A DNA stretch of 6,279 nucleotides from NCBI GenBank assembly GCA_013362385.1, contig JABFWC010000083.1, positions 1 through 6,279 of the forward strand, given 5' to 3'. Each line of letters starts with the position of its first letter. Position 1 is the first letter of the stretch. The notes beneath the pieces are model-generated. The model was not told the origin of the DNA. It did not search any database and was given only the letters and a program-made list of their open reading frames with translations. Shown here in pieces: positions 1-5,851 of the stretch. A program made the translations under genes and the position numbers. The stretch comes from Pseudarthrobacter sp. Its GTDB lineage: Bacteria; Actinomycetota; Actinomycetes; Actinomycetales; Micrococcaceae.

Positions 1-1500
1 CGGGCCGGCCGGGCCAGCCGAGGGCTCGACGGCGGCGCGGCGGCTGCGTTCCTCGAGCGCGGCTGCTGCGAGCGCCCCGGTGTCCGCGATGTCCCCGGAA
101 TGAATGTGGCCGGAATGGATGTGGCCGTCGTCGTGCTCCGGGCCGGTGGCCGCGCGCGCCGCTGCCGTTGTCCCCGTGGCCTCGATCCTCGTGGCCTTGA
201 CCACCAGCACGGCTATCAGGGTAGTGACGGGGATGGCGAGTACCAGTCCGATGGATCCCACCAGTGTCCGGATCACCTCCTCGGACAGCTCGGCGCTGGT
301 GAGGGTGTCCATCAGCGGCCGGTCGTAAAGCATGACGATGATCAGGATGGGAAGGGCGGCGCCGGCATAGGCGAACGCAATGGTGTACACGGTGGACGCG
401 ATGTGGTCCCGGCCGATCCGCATCGCTGAGGTGAAGAGCTTTCGTGCGCTGCTGCCCGGCGCCAGTTCATAGAGCTCCCATACAGCTGAGGACTGGGTGA
501 TGGTGACATCATTCAATACGCCGAGTCCGGAGATGATCAGCCCGCACAGGATCACGCCGGAGATGGAGATGTTGGACGAGGTGTTGACCAGCGTGGCGGC
601 ATCGTGGCTGCCCACTCCGGCCAGGTTGGCGGCGTCGGTGGCCCAGGCGGCCAGCAGCGCCGTGATGCCTAGCCCGAAAATCGTTCCCAGCAGCGCCGTG
701 GAGGTCCGGGCGGAGAACCCGTGCGCGAAATACAGCACACCGATCATGATCACGATGGAACCGACCAGGGCCAGCAGCAGTGGCGGCTTCCCCTCGACGA
801 GCCCGGGAAGCATGAAGCTGGCCAGCACGAAGTAGGCACCCACCAGGCCGATCAGGGCACGCAGGCCCCGCCACCGGGCGACGGCGATGACCACCACGGC
901 GTAGAGCACGGCGAGCAGGACGATGGGCAGGGTGCGGACGAAGTCCACGAAGATGTAGGCGGGCGAGCCCATGGACCCGGACGCGCCCTGGGCGTTCGAA
1001 AGGTTCAGGTACCGGATCTGGTCCCCCGGCTTGACGCCGTGGGAGGAGGCAACGTCCGGGTTGATGACCACCTTGACCGGGCTGCCGCCCTTGTCCGGTT
1101 CCGTGAAGGCGAAGGTGCACTGCGAACCCTGCTGCCCCGTGCCCTGCTGACCGGAACCCTGCTGACCGGAATCTTGCTGGCCGGGGTTTTGTTGGCCGGG
1201 GTCTTGTTGGCCAGGGCCTTGGGCGGAACCTTGCTGACTGCCCTGCATGCAGGTCCCTGTCACGACGTTCCGGATGGTCCCGGTATCGAAGGTCACCCCC
1301 GGGGCCGCCGCGTACGGGTTGGCGAGCTTGATCCCCTCCTTGCTGCCCGAGGGCCACAAGGCGGCCATGCCCGCCAGGGTGAGCAGCGCCAGCGGTATGA
1401 GCACCGCCGCGAGGATCCGGTTGGCTTTCCTGCGCGCGGCCATCGCCTGGGGCGTCGGCTCCGAATGGTCAATGGAGGCGTGGGAGTGACCCGCGCCCAT
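1..1500 (-). CDS. YibE/F family multi-pass membrane protein (C-terminus cut by window edge)
   Basis: The frame is open for 500 codons from ATG at 1500 to the window edge, with no stop seen. A GAGG sequence (1512-1515) lies 11 nt upstream, and the in-frame TAG at 1528-1530 limits any earlier start. About eight hydrophobic segments are visible, near residues 28-48, 187-208, 211-234, 239-259, 266-287, 305-328, 367-392 and 408-435. Between the first and second lies a 135-residue loop, presumably extracytoplasmic. The YibE/F signature is clear: a G-x-L-N-D-V-T-I-T-Q stretch and S-A-V-W-E-L near residues 326-343, then A-M-R-I-G-R-D-H-I-A near 360-368 and A-Y-A-G-A-A-L-P near 377-384. The biochemical role of the family is not established. 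Odd features are a six-unit GQQ pentapeptide array between Cys84 and Cys128, histidines at 5, 7 and 12, and a His-rich tail (456-467). It is transcribed divergently from the hydrolase/acyltransferase pair. The family call is firm; the function is unknown. Confidence 0.9.
   Translation of the reverse strand, partial: MGAGHSHASIDHSEPTPQAMAARRKANRILAAVLIPLALLTLAGMAALWPSGSKEGIKLANPYAAAPGVTFDTGTIRNVVTGTCMQGSQQGSAQGPGQQDPGQQNPGQQDSGQQGSGQQGTGQQGSQCTFAFTEPDKGGSPVKVVINPDVASSHGVKPGDQIRYLNLSNAQGASGSMGSPAYIFVDFVRTLPIVLLAVLYAVVVIAVARWRGLRALIGLVGAYFVLASFMLPGLVEGKPPLLLALVGSIVIMIGVLYFAHGFSARTSTALLGTIFGLGITALLAAWATDAANLAGVGSHDAATLVNTSSNISISGVILCGLIISGLGVLNDVTITQSSAVWELYELAPGSSARKLFTSAMRIGRDHIASTVYTIAFAYAGAALPILIIVMLYDRPLMDTLTSAELSEEVIRTLVGSIGLVLAIPVTTLIAVLVVKATRIEATGTTAAARAATGPEHDDGHIHSGHIHSGDIADTGALAAAALEERSRRAAVEPSAGPAGP
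95..124 (-). repeat. 15-bp tandem duplication encoding a His-rich tail motif
   Basis: Two adjacent 15-bp units (95-109 and 110-124) match at 14 of 15 positions. On the minus strand they encode a doubled His-Ile-His-Ser-Gly motif in the C-terminal tail of the YibE/F protein. Five histidines (456, 460, 462, 465, 467) fall within 12 residues, next to Asp457, Asp458 and Asp470. The composition suggests possible metal binding, but this is only an inference. Confidence 0.8.
1123..1212 (-). repeat. Six tandem 15-bp units encoding Gly-Gln-Gln-x-x pentapeptides
   Basis: Residues 97-126 of the YibE/F protein are six consecutive pentapeptides of the form GQQ followed by DP, NP, DS, GS, GT and GS. A degenerate unit precedes them (residues 88-96). 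The 15-nt period keeps the reading frame whatever the copy number, so the array could vary in length between strains. It is flanked by Cys84 and Cys128 in the loop after the first membrane segment, so it may be a flexible loop closed by a disulfide. Confidence 0.85.
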
Positions 1501-1520
1501 CAGCAGTTGAACCTCATGTA

Positions 1521-1548
1521 TTGAACTCTACGTGCGGCGCCATAGGGT
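1521..1548 (+). promoter_or_regulatory. Candidate SigA-type promoter for the hydrolase/acyltransferase operon
   Basis: TTGAAC (1521-1526) and TAGGGT (1543-1548) are separated by 16 nt. They fit an actinobacterial housekeeping promoter, with a TTGA core and a TANNNT -10. The predicted transcription start is near 1555. That would make the ATG at 1556 leaderless, or give the ATG at 1586 a leader of about 30 nt. The call rests on motif inspection only. Confidence 0.45.
1525..1530 (-). promoter_or_regulatory. Possible -10 element for the YibE/F gene
   Basis: The minus strand reads TAGAGT here, a TANNNT-type -10, with a predicted start near 1518, just before GAGG and the ATG at 1500. I see no good -35 at the expected distance. 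The element overlaps the -35 of the opposing promoter, so the two promoters would compete for RNA polymerase if both are real. Confidence 0.25.
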
Positions 1549-1570
1549 TTGATAAATGGACCATCAGGAC

Positions 1571-1577
1571 GGGGAGG
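1571..1577 (+). promoter_or_regulatory. Strong Shine-Dalgarno deciding the hydrolase start
   Basis: GGGGAGG lies 8 nt before the ATG at 1586. It is the best ribosome binding site near this gene and is the reason the start is placed at 1586 rather than at the upstream in-frame ATG at 1556, which has no comparable site. Confidence 0.65.
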
Positions 1578-1585
1578 TGCCGGGC

Positions 1586-2383
1586 ATGGGCGACGACGGA
1601 ACTGGCATGCATGGAACAGGAATGCATGCATCAGGCATGCCGGGAACACAGGGCGGTGCGGCGGCCGGGCGCCTGCCGGTTGCTCCCGCCCACCAGCCGG
1701 TGCTCAGCGTGCTGGAGGCGTCGGGGCCCACCCGGGGTGTGGCGCTGGTGCTCCACGGCGGCAAGGCGCACAGCCGGGAACCGGTTCAGGCCAGGCACCT
1801 GAGCCCGGCCCGGATGGTGCCCTTTGCCAGGCAGCTCCACCGCGCCGGCGGGAAACACGGGCTGGCCGTGTGGTCCCTGCGCAACAGCGTGCGCGGCTGG
1901 AACGGGTCGGAGATGTCCGCCCTGCAGGATGCGCGCTGGGCGCTGCAGCGGATCGAGGAGCAGCACCCGGGCGTGCCGGTCTTCCTGGTGGGCCATTCCA
2001 TGGGCGGCCTGACCGCCGTGTGCGCCGCCGACCACCCGCAGGTCGACGCCGTGGTGGCCCTGGCCCCCTGGCTGGGACCGGAAACCCCTGCCGCCCGTGT
2101 CGCCGGCAGGAAGGTCCTGGTGGTGCACGGCACCACCGACCATATGACCAGCCCAGCGCAATCCCTCGCGTTCGCGCGCCGCGCCGCGGCGGACGCCGCA
2201 AGCATGCAATACGTGGCGCTTAAGGGCGTCGGCCATTTCATGCTGCGCAGGATCCGGGTGTGGGAGACACTCACCACCGGATTTGTTATCAAGTCCTTCG
2301 CCGAAAGTACCGGGGCCGGCGTCCGGCCGCCGCGCGCGTTTGAGCGGCTGTTGCCGGAATCGTCGGTCCACGTCACCCTGTAG
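1586..2383 (+). CDS. Alpha/beta hydrolase (lysophospholipase / serine aminopeptidase S33-like)
   Basis: This 265-residue protein has the landmarks of a soluble alpha/beta hydrolase. An early beta strand ends in His57-Gly58-Gly59, a candidate oxyanion-hole region. The nucleophile elbow G-H-S-M-G-G places Ser138 as nucleophile. Asp185 sits in an H-G-T-T-D segment after a V-L-V-V strand, and His217 in G-V-G-H-F completes the triad. The length is normal for a single-domain member. There is no signal peptide; residues 1-30 are Gly/Met/His-rich and lie before the fold, so they are probably disordered. The start at 1586 is chosen for its Shine-Dalgarno, and 1556 (ten residues longer) remains possible. 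The stop is 3 nt before the acyltransferase start, so the two are almost certainly co-transcribed. The substrate cannot be read from the sequence; an esterase or lysophospholipase role is a guess supported by the neighbour. Confidence 0.88.
   Translation: MGDDGTGMHGTGMHASGMPGTQGGAAAGRLPVAPAHQPVLSVLEASGPTRGVALVLHGGKAHSREPVQARHLSPARMVPFARQLHRAGGKHGLAVWSLRNSVRGWNGSEMSALQDARWALQRIEEQHPGVPVFLVGHSMGGLTAVCAADHPQVDAVVALAPWLGPETPAARVAGRKVLVVHGTTDHMTSPAQSLAFARRAAADAASMQYVALKGVGHFMLRRIRVWETLTTGFVIKSFAESTGAGVRPPRAFERLLPESSVHVTL
1605..1629 (+). repeat. Perfect 8-bp inverted repeat with 9-nt loop inside the start of the hydrolase gene
   Basis: GCATGCAT (1605-1612) and ATGCATGC (1622-1629) are exact reverse complements around a 9-nt spacer, starting 19 nt after the ATG at 1586. 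A third GCATGC follows at 1635-1640. It could form an mRNA hairpin near the ribosome entry region or be a dimeric protein site. It could equally be a by-product of the repeated Gly-Met-His coding there. Confidence 0.5.
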
Positions 2384-2386
2384 CGC

Positions 2387-3229
2387 ATGCCTTGGCGTCC
2401 GGCTTCCAACGACCGTTTCTACCGGTCGATGGTCCGGGCTGCCCAACTCCTGCAATGGGTCTTCCAGGTCCGCGTGCGCAGTACCGGCACGGAGAACCTT
2501 CCCGCGCCCGCAGTGCAGCACCGTGGCTTCCGCGTACCGTTGCCCGGCACGGGCGCAGTCTTTGCCATCACGCATTTCGGCTACCTGGATTTCGCTGTGG
2601 CCGAGCTGCTGCTGTTCAGGCACTCCAGGGCGCAGCTGCGGTTCCTGGTCCATCAGGGCGCAGCGGACCACTGGCTCGCAGGCCCTGCCATCAGCGCCAG
2701 CGGCCACGTGGTGGTGGACTATTCCCACCGTTCCGACGCCTACGCTGCCGCGGTTACACGGCTGCGGGCAGGCGAATACCTCGCGGTGTTCCCCGAGGCC
2801 GGGGTCAGCCGCAGCTATACGGTGCGCGGCTGCAGGACCGGCGCGGTCCGGATGGCCGCCGAAGCAGGGGTCCCGCTCATTCCCGTCTCGGTCTGGGGCG
2901 GGCACCGGCTGCTGACCCGCGGCCACGGGTTCTCGGTCCGCCGCGGCTGGCGGGCACCGGTCCAGGTCCATGTCGACGCGCCCCTGCTGTTGAAGCCGGA
3001 CGTCGATGCGGAGGCAGCCACCGAAATGCTGCGGGGCAGGTTGCAAGCAGGAATCGACCGCTGCATCGGCGACTTCCCGCTGGAACCTGAACCGGGAGCT
3101 TGGTGGATGCCCGCCCACCTCGGCGGGGGCGCACTCAGCGACGCCGAGCGGCAACTGCTGGACGCGCGGGACGCAGCACGCCTCCGCCGTCGTGGTCCCC
3201 GCCCAGGAAGCCCGCCCCCAACTGAGTAG
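2387..3229 (+). CDS. PlsC-like 1-acylglycerol-3-phosphate O-acyltransferase
   Basis: This 280-residue protein belongs to the PlsC/LPLAT acyltransferase family, which moves acyl chains onto lysophosphatidic acid or related lysolipids at the inner face of the membrane. Motif I is His63-F-G-Y-L-Asp68 (HX4D), the catalytic pair. Motif III is F135-P-E-A-G139, where the family's usual FPEG reads FPEA followed by Gly. Motif IV is V162-P-L-I-P-V167. Residues 240-280 form a polar, Pro/Arg-rich tail beyond the catalytic fold. The start at 2387 keeps an F-Y-R segment usual before the first helix; Met15 (2429) is the alternative. There is no clear Shine-Dalgarno, but the hydrolase stop is only 3 nt upstream, so translational coupling is likely. 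The exact acceptor is unknown; other lysophospholipid or glycolipid acyltransferases share these motifs. Confidence 0.88.
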   Translation: MPWRPASNDRFYRSMVRAAQLLQWVFQVRVRSTGTENLPAPAVQHRGFRVPLPGTGAVFAITHFGYLDFAVAELLLFRHSRAQLRFLVHQGAADHWLAGPAISASGHVVVDYSHRSDAYAAAVTRLRAGEYLAVFPEAGVSRSYTVRGCRTGAVRMAAEAGVPLIPVSVWGGHRLLTRGHGFSVRRGWRAPVQVHVDAPLLLKPDVDAEAATEMLRGRLQAGIDRCIGDFPLEPEPGAWWMPAHLGGGALSDAERQLLDARDAARLRRRGPRPGSPPPTE

Positions 3230-3250
3230 CGGCCACCTGCCTTTCTGACG

Positions 3251-3275
3251 GGTAAAAACGGCCGTTGGCGCTACC
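3251..3275 (-). terminator. Weak possible terminator between convergent genes
   Basis: The 65-nt gap 3230-3294 separates converging genes. On the minus strand, after the GNAT stop, an imperfect hairpin is possible: GGTA pairs with TACC, and AAC pairs with GTT around GGCC, with a run of five T inside the 3' arm. The stem is short and interrupted, so this is weak, and transcripts may simply overlap. Confidence 0.2.
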
Positions 3276-3294
3276 TGGTCGGGTGGAACGGGGG

Positions 3295-4344
3295 TCAGTC
3301 CGAGACCACGAGGGTTTCCGCGGCGGCGAGGCGCGCCTTGCCGTTCTCGAGCAACGGCTCGACGGCGGCGCGCAGGGCTGCCATGGAGTCGTCCAGTTCC
3401 AGCATCACCGGGTGCTGGTACGCGATCAGCGCCAGGATGTCGCGGACGGCCTCGGCGGCATCGTCGGCCGCCAGTGACGGCTCGTGCCCGATGAAAACGT
3501 CGGTGGGTGCCCCCGGCGCGGCGTCGTCCTGCCCGGCAGGGCCCTGTCCGGCGCCCGAATCTGACGCATGCGCCGCCGCATAACTGACGGCGAACGCACG
3601 GATCCGGCCCTTCTTGCCCGGGGCCACACCGGCGCCGAACGCCGACTCGGGCTGCGCCCGCAGGACGATGGCGCCATGGGCTCCGGTGAGCTCGTCCAGG
3701 AACAGCCTCTGCACCTGGCCCGCCGACAGCACGCCCGGTGAGTCCCAGGTGTGGACGGACGTGTAATACCGCCCCACGACGTCGGTCAGTTCGACGGAGC
3801 CCGTGGCGAGGTCCATGACGACGTCGGAGCCGGCGTTTTCGCCGCTGACTGGCCGGCCGCCGTAGTCCTTGTCCGGGAAGACCGGGAGCTTCAAGGCGCC
3901 GGGTTCCACGACCACCAGTCGCGAACGCTGGATGGGCTTGAGCCCGGACGCCTCCGCGAACGCGGCACCGGCGGTGCCCGGCTCCACCTTGGCGCGCAGC
4001 TTCGTGACGCCCGAGGGTGCCTCAGCGGCTTCGCGGCGCAGCATGGTCAGCAGCGTGGCGCCGATGCCCGCGCGGCGGTGGTCGCGTGCCACCTCGACGT
4101 AGGCCCACAGCAGTTCGGGGTGCAGGGACGCCTCGTAGACGACGCCGGCGCCGACGGGGATGCCTACGCCGTCAATGACGTCCTCGGCCACGATGCAGCG
4201 CCGCCACGGGGTGCCGTCCCTCCCGTTGGAGGACGGTGCCAGGGCACCGCGGAACTGGCGGGCCTGGGCGGTGTCCGGGTCGCCCCAGATTTCCAGCAGC
4301 GCGAGGTCGTCGCCGTCCCGCCATTCGCGGTAGTCGATGGCCAT
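3295..4344 (-). CDS. GNAT family N-acetyltransferase, long two-part form
   Basis: This 349-residue protein has an N-terminal GNAT domain (about residues 1-150). The acetyl-CoA binding motif A appears as R90-R-A-G93-I-G95, preceded by a beta strand W-A-Y-V-E-V (80-85), so it should transfer an acetyl group to an amine. The acceptor is unknown. The C-terminal half (about 155-349) is longer than in simple GNAT enzymes and may be a second, degenerate GNAT-like domain. Residues 260-280 are a Gly/Ala/Asp/Pro-rich low-complexity insert, then the sequence returns to an ordered helical stretch. The ATG at 4344 is chosen because it begins 2 nt after the glyS stop and directly precedes the conserved domain; the frame stays open further upstream to 4896, but that part is antisense-free glyS sequence read out of frame. 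No Shine-Dalgarno is obvious, so translation probably depends on glyS. Confidence 0.85.
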   Translation of the reverse strand: MAIDYREWRDGDDLALLEIWGDPDTAQARQFRGALAPSSNGRDGTPWRRCIVAEDVIDGVGIPVGAGVVYEASLHPELLWAYVEVARDHRRAGIGATLLTMLRREAAEAPSGVTKLRAKVEPGTAGAAFAEASGLKPIQRSRLVVVEPGALKLPVFPDKDYGGRPVSGENAGSDVVMDLATGSVELTDVVGRYYTSVHTWDSPGVLSAGQVQRLFLDELTGAHGAIVLRAQPESAFGAGVAPGKKGRIRAFAVSYAAAHASDSGAGQGPAGQDDAAPGAPTDVFIGHEPSLAADDAAEAVRDILALIAYQHPVMLELDDSMAALRAAVEPLLENGKARLAAAETLVVSD

Positions 4345-4346
4345 GC

Positions 4347-5691
4347 TCAGGCGCCGATCAGCCGCGCGGCCAGGTAGCCCTCCACCTTGTCCAGGGAGAC
4401 TCGTTCCTGGCTCATGGTGTCCCGCTCGCGGATGGTCACGGCCTGGTCCTCGAGGGTGTCGAAGTCCACCGTGATGCAGAACGGGGTGCCGATCTCGTCC
4501 TGGCGGCGGTAGCGGCGGCCGATCGCGCCGGCGTCGTCGAAGTCGATGTTCCAGTTCCTGCGCAGCTGGGCGCCGAGGTCCTTCGCCTTCGGGGACAGGT
4601 CCTCGTTGCGGCTCAGCGGCAGCACCGCGGCCTTGACCGGGGCCAGGCGCGGGTCCAGCTTCAGCACTGTGCGCACGTCGACGCCGCCCTTGGCGTTGGG
4701 GGCCTCGTCCTCGGTGTAGGCGTCGATCAGGAACGCCATGAAGGAACGGGTGAGGCCGGCCGCGGGTTCGATGACGTACGGGATGTAGCGCTCGTTGGTG
4801 GCCTGGTTGAAGTAGCTCAGGTCCGTGCCGGAGGCCTTGGCGTGGGTGGAGAGGTCGAAGTCGGTCCGGTTGGCGATGCCTTCCAGCTCGCCCCATTCAG
4901 AGCCCTGGAACCCGAAGCGGTACTCGATGTCCGTGGTGCCCTTGGAGTAGTGGCTGAGCTTTTCCTTCGGGTGTTCGAAGAAGCGCAGGTTCTCTTCGCG
5001 GATGCCCAGGCCTGTGTACCAGGCCATGCGCTCCTTCATCCAGTACTCGTGCCACTCTTCGTCCGTGCCGGGTGCGGAAGATGAAGTTGCCGGGGGTGAT
5101 CTCGTTGCGGAAGGACTTGCCGATCTGGCCGATGCCGAACGGCGGCTTCTTCCGGGAGGTGGTGAGCACGTTGTTGAAGTTCACGAAGATGCCCTGTGCC
5201 GTTTCCGGGCGGAGGTAGTGCAGGCCCTCCTCGCTGGCCACCGGGCCGAGGAAGGTCTTGAGCAGGCCAGAGAATTCCTGCGGCTCAGTCCATTGGCCGC
5301 GCGTGCCGCAGTTGGCGCACACGATGTCCTTCAGGCCGTTCTCTGCGGGACGGCCTTTCTTTTCCTCATACTCTTCCTCGAGGTGGTCCGCGCGGTAGCG
5401 CTTGTGGCAGGACAGGCACTCGACCAGCGGGTCGGAGAAGACCTCCACGTGGCCGGAGGCTTCCCACACCTGGCGGGGCAGGATGACGGAGGAGTCCAGG
5501 CCCACCACGTCCTCGCGGCCGCGGACCACGGACTGCCACCACTGGCGCTTGATGTTTTCCTTCAGCTCGGCACCGAGGGGCCCGTAGTCCCAGGCAGAGC
5601 GCGAACCTCCGTAGATCTCACCGGCCTGGAACACGAAGCCCCTCCGCTTGGAGAGGGAAATGACCTGGTCGAGAACGGATTTTGCTGCCAT
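4347..5691 (-). pseudogene. glyS: Glycyl-tRNA synthetase, frameshifted by an internal deletion
   Basis: The enzyme charges tRNA-Gly with glycine in the cytoplasm; this is the single-chain class II type. ATG at 5691 follows GGAG (5700-5703) at 8 nt. The first 206-207 codons are normal: W34-D-Y-G-P-L-G, a zinc-type cysteine set at 92, 95, 125 and 128, L160-R-P-E-T-A-Q-G, and motif 2 with F194-R-N-E. Just after the N-F-I-F-R-T stretch the frame breaks, and that frame stops at 4897-4899 (264 aa product). The remainder resumes in another frame at P-G-T-D-E-E-W and continues normally through a G-R-R-Y-R-R-Q motif 3 region to the TGA at 4347-4349. The usual R-E-F-E-Q-M-E-M-E-F-F segment, part of the active site, is absent. 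The remaining 1345 nt plus 41 gives 461 codons plus a stop, the normal family length. As read, no active enzyme is made; an assembly error is a serious alternative. Confidence 0.9.
5069..5072 (-). other. Inferred deletion junction in glyS with CCCG microhomology
   Basis: On the minus strand the reading goes TTC CGC A, then CCCG, then GCACGGAC. CCCG fits both the expected upstream context (the Thr-Arg codons of R-T-R-E-F) and the expected downstream context (the Pro-Gly codons of K-P-G-T). The frame change (28 nt from the Ile-Thr-Pro codons to the resumed frame) requires a loss of 2 modulo 3, which 41 nt satisfies. The lost bases are reconstructed from the family pattern, not seen. Confidence 0.75.
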
Positions 5692-5823
5692 GGGGGTAAC
5701 TCCAATTTCTACAGGGCCGCTGGGTGCGGTCCGCGGTTTTCAGGCCCCGGGCGCTACCGGCCGTAAGGCACGTCCGGGAGCCGGGCGGGGCGGATGAAGG
5801 GATGCGTAAAAGCTGCGTGTCCT

Positions 5824-5829
5824 AGCCTA
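5824..5829 (-). promoter_or_regulatory. Possible -10 of a glyS promoter in the 160-nt upstream gap
   Basis: The gap 5692-5851 between the YdcZ-like gene and glyS is the only space for a glyS promoter. The minus strand has TAGGCT here, a good actinobacterial -10, without a recognisable -35. It would give a leader of about 125 nt. I found no T-box specifier or antiterminator pattern. The gap also holds a 10-bp direct repeat CTACCGGCCG (5754-5763 and 5827-5836, plus strand) of unknown meaning. Confidence 0.25.
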
Positions 5830-5851
5830 CCGGCCGCCGCCCGCCCGGGTG

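Noticed and set aside
509..1357. 282-codon minus-strand frame within the YibE/F gene
   Set aside because: It is a shifted reading of the same strand with Arg/Pro/Gly-rich nonsense; the true frame gives membrane helices and family motifs from 1500 to 1.
1631..3154. 507-codon open frame on the minus strand, antisense to the hydrolase and acyltransferase
   Set aside because: It spans two convincing plus-strand genes and their junction, is rich in Pro/Arg/Gly/His without motifs, and is the usual by-product of high-GC third positions.
3257..3266. Palindrome AACGGCCGTT as a strong terminator or operator
   Set aside because: It has no loop of its own, so only a 3-bp stem around GGCC can form; it was kept only as part of a weak terminator candidate.
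5039..5100. Programmed ribosomal frameshift in glyS
   Set aside because: No slippery sequence or downstream structure is apparent, and a frameshift would not supply the missing active-site residues.
4236..5766. Long plus-strand open frames (4236-5084 and 5002-5766) antisense to glyS
   Set aside because: They mirror glyS codons, show no recognisable motif or ribosome binding site, and glyS is clearly the coding strand.
5692..5851. T-box riboswitch upstream of glyS
   Set aside because: The 160-nt gap shows no T-box consensus, specifier loop or antiterminator arrangement that I can recognise.
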